In this document: one piece after another, positions 1 through 8,270 of the stretch
Layout: each line of letters begins with the position of its first letter
Numbering within the stretch: the first letter of the stretch is position 1
Assembly (NCBI GenBank): GCA_964020085.1
Contig: OZ026607.1
Span: 1,768,103-1,832,102, forward strand
DNA length: 64,000 bases
Reading direction: 5' to 3'
From: Micromussa lordhowensis
Lineage: Eukaryota > Cnidaria > Anthozoa > Scleractinia > Lobophylliidae
Notes under the pieces: model-generated
What the model saw: only the letters and a program-made list of their open reading frames with translations
Database searches by the model: none
What the model was told of the DNA's origin: nothing
Made by a program: the position numbers and the translations under genes

Positions 1-229
1 TTAGACTGATACCACCAGTAGCGATAGCGCTAGCAATACCACCTGAAGCGGTCAGTACAGAGAGTGAATTACCAATGAATTTGAACAATTTGAATCTTTT
101 GTAAGCCTTTTTAAAAGCCCAACATTTCCTATGATAGCTTAGATAATAAGACTTTAGTTCGTCTACTTCATCAGTTGATAATTTGTCTGAAATATGATTC
201 CAATCGAAAATATTCTTTTTAGCCACCAT
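1..229 (-). CDS. Partial uncharacterised element protein (N-terminal 76 residues)
   Basis: The frame starts at the ATG whose first base is 229 and stays open to the window edge, so the C-terminus is missing. The start is chosen because AATAATATA touches the ATG, the motif found at almost every gene start in this element. The protein begins with a polar, charged region (FDWNH, then an acidic stretch and ELKSYY), followed by a lysine-rich segment and a hydrophobic Ser/Ala/Gly-rich stretch (near TASGGIASAIATGG). That end could be the start of a membrane-inserting segment. I recall similar proteins in cnidarian Polintons but cannot name a function; a membrane-active or minor virion protein is a guess. 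It is the last visible gene of the leftward block. Confidence 0.6.
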   Translation of the reverse strand, partial: MVAKKNIFDWNHISDKLSTDEVDELKSYYLSYHRKCWAFKKAYKRFKLFKFIGNSLSVLTASGGIASAIATGGISL

Positions 230-247
230 TATATTATTTTATTATAT

Positions 248-508
248 TTATAAATTAAAAACAATTTGATCACTATCATAGCCCATTTGGATTAATTCAT
301 CATATATTTTTTCAGTTTGATCACCTTGTAGGTTTACAGTTTGGTCTCTAATAAAACCGTTACACGCTAACTTTTTCTTCCAATCTTTTAAATTAAAACC
401 TTCAATCTTTTCAAATGAGGTGATTGATTTTTTTCCCCTCTTTTGAAGAGAAATTTTAATAAACTTTCTACTTTCATCTATCAAAGAAGATAAACTTTTT
501 ATATCCAT
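248..508 (-). CDS. Uncharacterised 86-aa element protein
   Basis: This is a complete frame with its ATG at 508, preceded by AAAGAATAG, a weaker form of the AT-rich start motif. The stop at 248 is followed closely by the start motif of the next leftward gene. The protein is lysine-rich and polar, with no cysteines arranged as a metal site and no clear membrane segment. It contains IDESRKFIKISLQKRGKK near the N-terminus and LIQMGYDSDQ near the C-terminus. I do not recognise a family. Position and packing support it being a real gene; function is unknown. The palindromic repeat cluster lies directly upstream, so those repeats could affect its expression. Confidence 0.55.
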   Translation of the reverse strand: MDIKSLSSLIDESRKFIKISLQKRGKKSITSFEKIEGFNLKDWKKKLACNGFIRDQTVNLQGDQTEKIYDELIQMGYDSDQIVFNL

Positions 509-540
509 CTATTCTTTGGATAAGATAAATTTTTCTAAAA

Positions 541-816
541 GTCATCAATTATTTTAGTCAACCATGTCTAGATGAAACGCGTTTCCGGGAATCCCCTGTA
601 GGTATGAGTCATCAATTATTTTAGTGATTACAAACTTCAAGGTAGATTACAAAATTATAGAAATATTTTTATCTCGTGAGTTTGTAGCTTAGTTTGTAGC
701 TATACAATAGCTTTTATTGTCTAGATGAAACGCGTTTCCGGGAATCCCCTGTAGGCATGAGTCATCAATTATTTTAGTCAACCATAGCTTTTATTGTCTG
801 GATGAAACGCGTTTCC
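541..816. repeat. Iterated repeat cluster with three copies of a 12-bp perfect palindrome
   Basis: The palindrome GAAACGCGTTTC occurs at 574-585, 727-738 and 804-815, each inside a longer unit. The first two units share GTCTAGATGAAACGCGTTTC followed by CGGGAATCCCCTGTAGG. The 18-mer GTCATCAATTATTTTAGT occurs at 541-558, 608-625 and 761-778. The sequence between the short-fibre stop (852) and the 86-aa gene start (508) is mostly this array. It could be a protein-binding array, an origin-associated iteron set or a recombination site; the sequence does not say which. Confidence 0.85.
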
Positions 817-851
817 TAAACTCATTTGCATATTATCTAGACAGCTTGCAA

Positions 852-1616
852 TTACATATCAATTTCGATCAATAAGTTTACCATCGCGTGTGTTACGGAT
901 GAATTCGATGTTTTGCTTCGAAAATTGATCCTGTCGCCGGCTTTTATCGTAATCGGATCGCTGAAAATAGTGTGATTTGACCATTCATTGACAGGTTTGG
1001 CAATTTTTAAATCTTTATCAGCACCATTAAGAACTAAGCCGACGATCACTTCAGATGCTTGATGAATGCCAGCGCAAACACAAATGCTGCCACGAATTAT
1101 TTTACCGTCTACAGGACTAGGCCAACCATATTGCTTATTTCTCTCACATCCATTACCGAAACTCCATTGGAGAGAACCTTTAATCAGTGGTCCATTCTCT
1201 TCTGCATAGACGGTGATGAACGGGTATGTTTTTTGCGTATTAGCTGCTAAATTATTATCTTGCGTCTTAGTCTCTAAATCATTGTAATCGACTTTGCTTT
1301 TTAATGCATCATTGAATTCGATTGCTAAAGTTCCTAAATCAGTAATTAAAGCGTAATCCTTTAAAGCCGATGAGTTAGTCTTTTTAGCTAGTTCATTGTT
1401 AACGTATGTAGTTGCTGCTTTTGTCTTTAATAAATCAGATACGAAACGTTTAGTGGTTGCGTCGTGATCATCCATTGGAGCGGAAATGTTAGTTAATCTC
1501 TTGTTTTGTAAATGGAAATGATTGTCTGGAGTTAATTTTAAACCTATTCTTTTTTTAAGCTTTTCTACTTTTCCTGTTGTTGATGGTTTGTCATGTTGTC
1601 CATTAGTAAACCCCAT
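852..1616 (-). CDS. Short fibre-like protein (254 aa)
   Basis: Likely virion fibre or receptor-binding spike. I start at the ATG with first base 1616 because TATATAT touches it; a longer frame from 1658 would run into the neighbouring gene's stop region. The N-terminus (MGFTNGQ, then PSTTGK) matches that of the long fibre next door, suggesting a common capsid-anchor peptide. A shaft region follows with a KRLTNISAPMDDHDATTKRF repeat like those of the long fibre and phage tail fibres. Roughly residues 130-254 form a distinct head with WSFGNG, a PSPVDGKIIRG stretch, GDRINFRS and a final LLIEIDM, a pattern I recall from head domains of cnidarian element fibres. It has far fewer shaft repeats than its paralogue. 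The fibre role is inferred from architecture; the receptor is unknown. Confidence 0.75.
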   Translation of the reverse strand: MGFTNGQHDKPSTTGKVEKLKKRIGLKLTPDNHFHLQNKRLTNISAPMDDHDATTKRFVSDLLKTKAATTYVNNELAKKTNSSALKDYALITDLGTLAIEFNDALKSKVDYNDLETKTQDNNLAANTQKTYPFITVYAEENGPLIKGSLQWSFGNGCERNKQYGWPSPVDGKIIRGSICVCAGIHQASEVIVGLVLNGADKDLKIAKPVNEWSNHTIFSDPITIKAGDRINFRSKTSNSSVTHAMVNLLIEIDM

Positions 1617-1629
1617 ATATATATTTATA

Positions 1630-4600
1630 TTATATAATAGTTCCTTGACTCTTTTCAAATTCTTTCACATTTTCAAATGCTGTACTATTATTGTCCCAAA
1701 CATTCTTTGTTACCAATCCTCTCACCTTAGTGAAAGGATTATCATCTACATTTATTCTTCTTATAGTTCTTAGTCCACTACTATCAGTAAAAAAATTATT
1801 AATAATAATTGGAGCACTAATTCCACTAAAAATTAGGTTCATATGAGTGTCTTTAAACCAAATCCAAAATAGGACTTGCTTTCCTAAAGCGTTATTTGGA
1901 ATATTAAATGTTCTTAAAGATGGTTCATCTATTGTAGGATTACGTGAAATTACGACTTTGCTTTTATCAACATGAATATGTTCATAGCCAAGTAAGTGCC
2001 TATATCTAATACTTATAGACATTACACTATTTGTAGTAGCGCTATGTTGAAATACATAATAAAAAGTTAAATCACCTTTGTTATCACCAGTAGTTACAAA
2101 TGCATATGTATTTGGTGTTTTACCTTCATTACTATCAGAAAAATACAAATCTTTTATTAAAGAAATCTTTGAATCATTACTTAATATATATTTTACTATT
2201 AATTCTACTAAATTTTTATTTTCATTAATAGTAGGATTTTCTTTTGCTATTTCACTATTTACTTTTACAATTTCACCATCAACATATTTTACAACATTAT
2301 CTTCTGTTTCATTTAGTTGTTTCACATTAACAGCATCACCGTTTTCATTCCCATCAGATAATCCTTTTATCTGACGATTACCCATATCTATAGATGCTTC
2401 ATAATAGACGATTTTGTTTCTGATGGTATAGAATCTATCCCAAATTCTCGAGTCAACGTCATTCTGATGACCACTGACACCATAAAGGACTACAAAGATG
2501 TCGGTTTCTGCATCATAAGTGTTACCACTCTTGTACTTTAAAGTTAAATCAATATCTAAATCAATAATCCCAATATTTCCATATTTGTGAAAATTCACTA
2601 TTGTTCTACTGTGATCGGAAAAAGTATTTGTATTATTACGTGAAACATTCAAAGTTTCAGATACAGCGTTAACAACCACTTCGTCATGATCTACTTTATC
2701 ATTGTAATACATTTCAAAAGCTAATGTATACTCACCTAAATCTAACGATTTTAAATCAATAGTTAATCGGGTGCTATAATAACCGATAGCAGAGTCATAC
2801 TTAATTTTAAATTGATAAGTAGCTTTGTTGATATCATAGTAATCTTTGTCGACTTTTCTTACTTTGGTAATATCATCATCATCTTCCTTAAATAAATCAT
2901 CATCCATGACAAAAGAGAATTCATTATCTTGTCGGTTTGCTTTAATATTCAGTTCTTCAAATTCACTAACTTTGTATTCAATAAAAGATCTAAGTACTGA
3001 GTTATTATCAGTAACTCTCCTATTAACATAGTTAACATTAGTTGCATGTGTGTTATCTGATGAATTTGGATCTTTCAAGCGGATAATGCTATGATTAGCC
3101 ATATCAAGATTTCCTTCCATGTCTCTATCTCCTAAAAGTGGTAGATAAGTAGATTTTGCATCACCAACTGTTAGGGCTGCGTCGTCTACAGAACTACTAC
3201 TAATTCCAGTGATAGCATGATCACCCATTTGGAGACTTCCTGTCATTGATCTGGAACCATTTAAAGGTAAATTCAAATTATCTCCATTGTCAACATAAGT
3301 TTTATTAACAGCATCATCACCACTAACTGGATTTGGTAAACCATAAAGATAACTATTATTCATATTAATTGGACTATTACCATCAGCAACCATGGTTAAT
3401 CTACCACAATTTGTAATGAGATTATTATTCATGTTTAGATCACCTGTCATGGGCCTTGAACCATCCAATTTTAATACATCTGTAGGTAGCTTACTTATTT
3501 CTGCTAAGACAAATGCCTTGGAGACCAAATCATTTGTATCAAAAGTATTGACACCATATGGTTCAGTATTTCTTATCCGTTTACCTTTTAAGTCATAGTC
3601 ATCACCTTTTAATTTTAAAAAGTTTTCATTGACATAAAGTTTATTAACAGCCATTTTAGAATCTTTTAAAGCATTAGGGTAATCACTGATTGGGACATCA
3701 TCTTGAGTCTCTAAATCTGTTATTTTTTTACTACCAATATTGAGATCTCCTGTCATAGCGCGTGAACCATCTACTTTGAGATAAAGACTTAAATCAGGCT
3801 GTGGTATGGAAGCAATTTGACTTTCTAAATAAGTCTTTGTCACAGGTTGCTGAGCCCCAGTTGGAATAGGTAAGCTAAAAATCCTATTTCCATTCATAGA
3901 AAGATTACCAGTCATGTTTTGGCTTCCGTTTAGGAGTAATACTTCTGACCTATCTGATTTTCTAGAAGATAAATCATTAATAGCAATATCCTGTTTAGCG
4001 TCTTCATCGTCAACATATTCTTTGGTTGTTGCATCTTTAGGGCCAGTAGGATTACCAATATTGATTATCTTTTCATTATTCATATTGATCGGTTCAAAAT
4101 TTAATATTGTTCCTGAAAAATCAGTACTTTTAACATTAAATAATCTATGATCAAAACTAGTCCTTTGTATTCCTTTGACACATCTACTAAAAAATAGAAA
4201 TTTAAAATTAGAGTTACTGGAACCATAATATCGAAATTGTAAACGGATGTTCACATCTCTTTTAGAACTATTAAATATTATGTAAGCTTTTGCGTAATTG
4301 CTAAACCAATCATGACTAAAATCAATTATGTTTGCATTACCAGTGACATTTGTAAATAATAGTCTATCTGAATCACCATCTGTAACTATATTTGTTCCAT
4401 CATATCCAAATATTTCAAAAACGATAGAATAATTAGGATCTATTTCTAAATTGTTCACTAGTCGAACAGTAGAATAAGCATAACCAGATTGCGCCCCTTC
4501 TCGAGGCGCTTCTAATAGTTCAAAATGATCAGTGTGCCCAGGAATAGGTATAGATCCTTTAGTACATTCTGCTTTATCACCAAAATCTTTATAAAAAGTA

Positions 4601-4986
4601 AAACTAGGTTGCAAATGATAATTTGTCCTATGATCTGTTGTCATCTCCTTTAATTGTTTTAGAGGTACAGCATCATTATCATTAGTAGCATCTTCTAAAT
4701 CACTAATCTTATGATTATTCATATTTAAATGACCAGTCATTGAAGTTGTTCCATCTCTTTTCAGATAAGGTGACAAATCAATAGCTGATAGGTTATTATC
4801 AACATACTCCTTTGTAGCTGCATCATTTTTATCGATAGGAAGGGCTACTTCAGTTAATCGCTTACTATCAATATCAAAATTACCATCATCAGTTAGACTA
4901 AATCCAATTCCAGGTAAACCAGGATCACCTTTTTCACCTTTACCAGTTGCTGATGGTGATTCAAGTTGTCCATTAGTAACACCCAT
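1630..4986 (-). CDS. Long repeat-bearing fibre-like protein (1118 aa)
   Basis: Likely the major virion fibre. The start at 4986 is touched by TATATAT. The N-terminus (MGVTNGQ, PSATGKGEK) is shared with the short fibre and is followed by a brief collagen-like stretch (GDPGLPGIG). The shaft contains about eight or nine degenerate repeats of the type DGSRxMTGDLNMNNxxI followed by DAxxKxYVD, the repeat seen in phage and virus fibre shafts that form trimeric beta structures. Between repeats are longer non-repeat domains around residues 130-300, 640-820 and 900-1090, which may be knobs. The stop at 1630 lies inside the AT-rich start motif of the downstream short fibre. There is no signal peptide or membrane segment. 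Role inferred from repeat architecture; trimerisation is not shown. Confidence 0.8.
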   Translation of the reverse strand: MGVTNGQLESPSATGKGEKGDPGLPGIGFSLTDDGNFDIDSKRLTEVALPIDKNDAATKEYVDNNLSAIDLSPYLKRDGTTSMTGHLNMNNHKISDLEDATNDNDAVPLKQLKEMTTDHRTNYHLQPSFTFYKDFGDKAECTKGSIPIPGHTDHFELLEAPREGAQSGYAYSTVRLVNNLEIDPNYSIVFEIFGYDGTNIVTDGDSDRLLFTNVTGNANIIDFSHDWFSNYAKAYIIFNSSKRDVNIRLQFRYYGSSNSNFKFLFFSRCVKGIQRTSFDHRLFNVKSTDFSGTILNFEPINMNNEKIINIGNPTGPKDATTKEYVDDEDAKQDIAINDLSSRKSDRSEVLLLNGSQNMTGNLSMNGNRIFSLPIPTGAQQPVTKTYLESQIASIPQPDLSLYLKVDGSRAMTGDLNIGSKKITDLETQDDVPISDYPNALKDSKMAVNKLYVNENFLKLKGDDYDLKGKRIRNTEPYGVNTFDTNDLVSKAFVLAEISKLPTDVLKLDGSRPMTGDLNMNNNLITNCGRLTMVADGNSPINMNNSYLYGLPNPVSGDDAVNKTYVDNGDNLNLPLNGSRSMTGSLQMGDHAITGISSSSVDDAALTVGDAKSTYLPLLGDRDMEGNLDMANHSIIRLKDPNSSDNTHATNVNYVNRRVTDNNSVLRSFIEYKVSEFEELNIKANRQDNEFSFVMDDDLFKEDDDDITKVRKVDKDYYDINKATYQFKIKYDSAIGYYSTRLTIDLKSLDLGEYTLAFEMYYNDKVDHDEVVVNAVSETLNVSRNNTNTFSDHSRTIVNFHKYGNIGIIDLDIDLTLKYKSGNTYDAETDIFVVLYGVSGHQNDVDSRIWDRFYTIRNKIVYYEASIDMGNRQIKGLSDGNENGDAVNVKQLNETEDNVVKYVDGEIVKVNSEIAKENPTINENKNLVELIVKYILSNDSKISLIKDLYFSDSNEGKTPNTYAFVTTGDNKGDLTFYYVFQHSATTNSVMSISIRYRHLLGYEHIHVDKSKVVISRNPTIDEPSLRTFNIPNNALGKQVLFWIWFKDTHMNLIFSGISAPIIINNFFTDSSGLRTIRRINVDDNPFTKVRGLVTKNVWDNNSTAFENVKEFEKSQGTII

Positions 4987-5001
4987 ATATAATATACTAA
5001 A

Positions 5002-5349
5002 TTAAATTTCTTCTTCTTCTACTTCCAGACCCTTAAGACGTAACATTTTCCGATGAATATTAAAATCTTCAGAATCTTCAGATTCAGATGTGTCTCTCAA
5101 ATAATCGATATGTAAGCTATAAAGACTTTTAGTTAACGACAATATTCTATCGTCAATAACTTCGTTGTACTTTTCCTCAATTGATTTTAGTTTTAGTAGC
5201 ATAGCACTAATATTTTCATAATAAAAATCCATTTCTGACAAATCAACTATTATTGAATTTGTTAGTCTCTTACATTCTTCTTTATCATTTACTTTTTCAT
5301 TAACATTACCATTACCATTGCCATTGTCATTACCATTTCCATTATCCAT
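5002..5349 (-). CDS. Small Asn/Gly-repeat acidic protein (115 aa)
   Basis: I choose the ATG with first base 5349 because TATATAG precedes it by one base; a longer frame from 5505 lies wholly inside the ATPase gene in another frame and is an artefact. The first 15 residues are a low-complexity Asn-Gly run encoded by tandem GGTAAT-like codons. The middle (about residues 25-75) is predicted helical and could form a coiled coil (NISAMLLKLKSIEEKYNEV). The C-terminus is acidic (SESEDSED and a final EVEEEEI). I recognise no family. It lies between the ATPase and the fibres, so a small virion or assembly role is plausible but unproven. Confidence 0.6.
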   Translation of the reverse strand: MDNGNGNDNGNGNGNVNEKVNDKEECKRLTNSIIVDLSEMDFYYENISAMLLKLKSIEEKYNEVIDDRILSLTKSLYSLHIDYLRDTSESEDSEDFNIHRKMLRLKGLEVEEEEI

Positions 5350-5350
5350 C

Positions 5351-5986
5351 CTATATATTTTCATTGAAATTTTTTCTGATTGTCTTTTTTGTCTTATCAA
5401 TGTACGCAAAACTATAAGGCTCACTAGTCGCACTCTCGAATCGCTTCTTAGGTACATTGACTTCTTTACACATTCTTGCTGTCTCTGCATTACTTGGAGA
5501 GTCAAAAATACAAAAATGAGAGCAATTCAACCTGATGTCTTTGGGAGTGAGATAATAAGATTGACTTAAATAGATTACACTACAATTTTTATGACGACCA
5601 CCAACAAAATATTCAATGAGTGGTTTTTGGTTTCTTTCACAAGCGTAGTCATCAAAGATAACTATTTTTTGGTTATCATTATCTAGGCTTTCTAGAGGAA
5701 TGACATCACTATTGCTCTCTTCTATAACATCATAACCAGCCTCTTCTGAAATGGGTCGAAATGTTTCTAATAGTTGTCTGTACTTCGGTTGCTCGAGATT
5801 TTTAGAAAACAAGTAAATCTTATCATAGTAGAGTAGATTATAAAGCATATGCATAAGAACGTTAGTTTTACCACAACCGCTTGGTCCACAAATTAACATT
5901 CGAAAAGTGTCTGAAGGCATATAAGGTAGCAGTCGTTTGAAATTGCGGTCATTATTAGAAGCTGAATCATAATTAGGAATTTTCAT
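5351..5986 (-). CDS. A32/FtsK-like genome-packaging ATPase
   Basis: This P-loop NTPase would drive DNA into the preformed capsid, as the A32-like ATPases of Polintons, adintoviruses and large DNA viruses do. Walker A is GPSGCGKT at residues 34-41 and Walker B is KIVIFDD at about 107-113; a downstream SVIYLSQSYY segment fits the sensor strand. Length (211 aa) is normal for this compact family. The start at 5986 has ATTATATAG directly against the ATG. The stop TAG at 5351-5353 is itself part of the TATATAG motif of the next leftward gene, whose ATG begins one base further on. It is the first gene of the leftward block and shares a 70-bp divergent spacer with the rightward block. Confidence 0.92.
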   Translation of the reverse strand: MKIPNYDSASNNDRNFKRLLPYMPSDTFRMLICGPSGCGKTNVLMHMLYNLLYYDKIYLFSKNLEQPKYRQLLETFRPISEEAGYDVIEESNSDVIPLESLDNDNQKIVIFDDYACERNQKPLIEYFVGGRHKNCSVIYLSQSYYLTPKDIRLNCSHFCIFDSPSNAETARMCKEVNVPKKRFESATSEPYSFAYIDKTKKTIRKNFNENI

Positions 5987-6056
5987 CTATATAATTAATA
6001 TTTTTTTAATAAATGTTGCATATTATTTCACATAATATAAAAAATATAAATATTAT
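5987..6056. promoter_or_regulatory. Divergent AT-rich promoter spacer; example of the start-adjacent TATATA motif
   Basis: These 70 bases separate the ATPase (minus) from the 335-aa gene (plus) and are almost entirely A/T. On the minus strand ATTATATAG touches the ATPase ATG; on the plus strand AATATTAT touches the ATG at 6057. Comparable motifs end directly at the ATGs at 8271 (ATATATA), 9575 (ATATAT), 10381 (AATATATA), 11773 (ATTATATAG), 12067 (TTAATAT), 13805 (ATTATATAG), 14071 (TATATATAG) and 18099 (TAATATAT). That implies very short or absent leaders. The motif is seen directly; its promoter role is inferred. Confidence 0.65.
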
Positions 6057-7064
6057 ATGAGTCTCTCAAATTGGAAACGATTAGCTCAGAAGCGGACAGA
6101 GACTGGAAAGATGAAGAATCAGCTATATGATGAGATCACTGAAGAGAAGATAAAGAGTAAGACCTCTGACGCAAGGATAACAAAATCTTTTAGACTTGAT
6201 GAAATCATAGAGGGTTTAAGGGCACAAAAGCCTAAGAATAGACCGCAAATGAGAATACGTCCTGCCCCCGCAGGTAAACCAGATGAAATTGATTATGCAC
6301 CTGAAGTAGATCCATATGAAGATATGGATGTGGAAGGATTATTAGATCTCCAAGATTACGTAGCGCCCCAGGCAGAAAAACAAATAATACCTAAAGGCGC
6401 GCCACCAAAATATGAAATGGATCCTAGTTTTTGGAGAGGAGATGAATCTTTACCACCAGAATATTCTTTTGTGGAAGAAGGACCTTTAGCAATTGAATCA
6501 CCACCTGATGATGATGAAGATTTAGATAGAGGAGATATTAATAGAATTTTAGATAGTGCAAATCTTCCTAACTATGATGATGTTGAAATGAGATTATCCC
6601 AACCAGAAATGACACCAGTTAAACGTAGTAAATATCTCGAGAGTAACATAAAAAGAGCAAATTCTGAAATAAGCAGTATTACAAGTAAATTTAAGACAAA
6701 TACAACTAATAGACTAAAACAAGCCATAAAAAAAGGATTGCCAAAAGATGTAATAGAAAAGCTAGAGCGAGAAAAGGATATGGCTCATAAATTTGCTGAT
6801 AGTAGACTAAAACCTATTCAAGAATATAGAGACTATCTAAAAGTACAGAAAAAGAAAAGTACAAAGGGAAGTGGTGTCTATTTCTATAATGATGCTCAAG
6901 AATTACTAAAGAAATTAACACTAATTATTGGCGAAATGGAAGCAGGCAATACAAGTGTCAAGATGAGAAATATGGGTCAAACTATCTTAGACACTCTATT
7001 AAGAACAAAATCAATCAATAAGTCACAATATCAAAAGTTAGTCAAAAAATATTTCGGGGTTTAG
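6057..7064 (+). CDS. Uncharacterised element protein, probably structural (335 aa)
   Basis: First gene of the rightward block, starting at the ATG touched by AATATTAT. The N-terminal third is basic and polar (LSNWKRLAQKR), the middle is acidic and proline-rich (ESPPDDDEDLDRGD), and about residues 190-270 are helical and lysine-rich. The C-terminal 65 residues look like a separate compact helical domain (YNDAQELLKKLTLIIGEM through LVKKYFGV). I recall a similar C-terminal module in cnidarian Polinton proteins but know no function for it. Its place directly before the penton-like, core-like and capsid genes argues for a virion or assembly protein. A scaffold or vertex-associated role is only a guess. 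Confidence 0.7.
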   Translation: MSLSNWKRLAQKRTETGKMKNQLYDEITEEKIKSKTSDARITKSFRLDEIIEGLRAQKPKNRPQMRIRPAPAGKPDEIDYAPEVDPYEDMDVEGLLDLQDYVAPQAEKQIIPKGAPPKYEMDPSFWRGDESLPPEYSFVEEGPLAIESPPDDDEDLDRGDINRILDSANLPNYDDVEMRLSQPEMTPVKRSKYLESNIKRANSEISSITSKFKTNTTNRLKQAIKKGLPKDVIEKLEREKDMAHKFADSRLKPIQEYRDYLKVQKKKSTKGSGVYFYNDAQELLKKLTLIIGEMEAGNTSVKMRNMGQTILDTLLRTKSINKSQYQKLVKKYFGV

Positions 7065-7086
7065 TAAATATTATTTACATTAGTAT

Positions 7087-7854
7087 ATGGAGAGAGAAAT
7101 CTCATTAAGCAGTTTTGCAGTTAAAGATGAACCTGGTAATCGACCTGGTGATTTTACTACAAGGTTTTCTAGAACGCTGGAATATGAACACAGTGATGGG
7201 ATTTGGTATATTGGTTTTAATAAAATTATTTCAATGGCTTTTACATGGACAAATATAAATTCTGGTTATAGCAATCAAAAGATAGCTTACAGTAAAGACG
7301 GAGGGAAAACATTTACAGATATTGATTTTCCAAAAGGAGTTTGGGATTACACTGATATTGATAATTACATTAAGGAAAAGACTAAAACAGTCCGCGGTGA
7401 TGGTGATGAAGAATTTCCAATTACGGTGACTTTTGATGAACCAACTTTTAGAGTCTTAGTGACTTTAGACGCTAACTATCAGCTTGACCTGCGTAAATCT
7501 AATTTTGGTAAACTAATAGGATTCGATAAGGTGATCTTAAGAGATGAGAGAAACGTTAGTACTAAGATACCTAACCTATCAGAAGATACAGATGTCTTAA
7601 ATATTCATTGTGATTTAGTCTCTGATTCATTAGTAGATGGGAGAGAATCAGATATTGTTTTTAGTTTTGGTACAGGAACGCTGAGACCTTCTTACAATTT
7701 TACACTTGAACCGCGTCGTGTTATATTTAATCCTATCAATAAAACAAGAGTTTCAAGCGTTCGAATCTATTTAACTGATGGTTTAAGAAGACCAGTCTAT
7801 TTAAATCATGCTGACACAGCATTTTCATTAATCTTAAAAAAAGTTCCATTCTAA
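7087..7854 (+). CDS. Penton-like minor capsid protein (single jelly-roll family)
   Basis: Likely vertex protein of the icosahedral capsid, corresponding to the penton or minor capsid protein of Polintons and adintoviruses. The sequence is rich in beta-strand patterns across its 255 residues, with an N-terminal ISLSSFAVKDE and the WYIGFNKI and GVWDYTDIDNYI segments typical of this family in cnidarian elements. It has no membrane segment. Position supports the call: it is followed seven bases later by a basic core-like gene and then the major capsid gene, the usual morphogenesis order. TTAGTAT touches the ATG. Identification rests on remembered family pattern and gene order; a structure prediction would confirm the single jelly roll. 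Confidence 0.75.
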   Translation: MEREISLSSFAVKDEPGNRPGDFTTRFSRTLEYEHSDGIWYIGFNKIISMAFTWTNINSGYSNQKIAYSKDGGKTFTDIDFPKGVWDYTDIDNYIKEKTKTVRGDGDEEFPITVTFDEPTFRVLVTLDANYQLDLRKSNFGKLIGFDKVILRDERNVSTKIPNLSEDTDVLNIHCDLVSDSLVDGRESDIVFSFGTGTLRPSYNFTLEPRRVIFNPINKTRVSSVRIYLTDGLRRPVYLNHADTAFSLILKKVPF

Positions 7855-7860
7855 GGTTAT

Positions 7861-8241
7861 ATGAAGTCAAGAGAGTTCAAAAAGATTTATCACCCAAGAA
7901 CGGGACGATATGTCTACAAACACCGCGGCAATGGAATTATAGTAGATAATCTTATGAAACCACTAAAAAAGGTAGCTAGTGCTTTAACTGGACAGGTTTT
8001 AAAACCATTTGCTAAAAAAGCAATACAAGCTGGTGTCGCTCATGCGGGAGAACGAGTTGGTAAAAAGGCTGCTGATAAAGTTATAGAGCGATCTGGTGAG
8101 CTTATCCGAAAAAGGCTGTCCTCAGGATCTAAAAAAGCAACAAAGTCAACAAAGTCAACAAAGTCAAAGCCAGGTAGAGCAAAGCCAAAAACGCAGGAGG
8201 AAGTTTATACACTGATTAATAATCTTATAGCGCGATCTTAA
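7861..8241 (+). CDS. Basic core-like protein (126 aa)
   Basis: A strongly basic protein, probably DNA-condensing inside the virion in the manner of adenovirus core proteins. It opens with a basic stretch (KSREFKKIYHPRTGRYVYKH), continues with an amphipathic Ala/Lys-rich helix around residues 30-85, and carries a low-complexity Lys/Thr/Ser tail built from three ACAAAGTCA-type repeats (KSTKSTKSK). The C-terminus is a short hydrophobic TLINNLIARS. It starts six bases after the penton-like stop with GGTTAT before the ATG. It may be cleaved by the element's adenain-type protease, as adenovirus core proteins are, but no site was established. Core role is inferred from charge and position. Confidence 0.65.
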   Translation: MKSREFKKIYHPRTGRYVYKHRGNGIIVDNLMKPLKKVASALTGQVLKPFAKKAIQAGVAHAGERVGKKAADKVIERSGELIRKRLSSGSKKATKSTKSTKSKPGRAKPKTQEEVYTLINNLIARS

Positions 8242-8270
8242 AGAAAAAAAAATCTGATAAAAAATATATA

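Noticed and set aside
1630..1658. Extended N-terminus of the short fibre gene
   Set aside because: The longer frame runs into the end of the neighbouring fibre gene; the ATG at 1616 has the AT-rich motif and matches the N-terminus of the paralogue.
2078..2374. Plus-strand open frames opposite the long fibre gene (also 2846, 3392, 3914)
   Set aside because: They are shadows of repeat-rich coding sequence with no start motif or family pattern.
5350..5505. N-terminal extension of the small Asn/Gly protein
   Set aside because: It lies inside the ATPase coding sequence in another frame; the start motif places the ATG at 5349.
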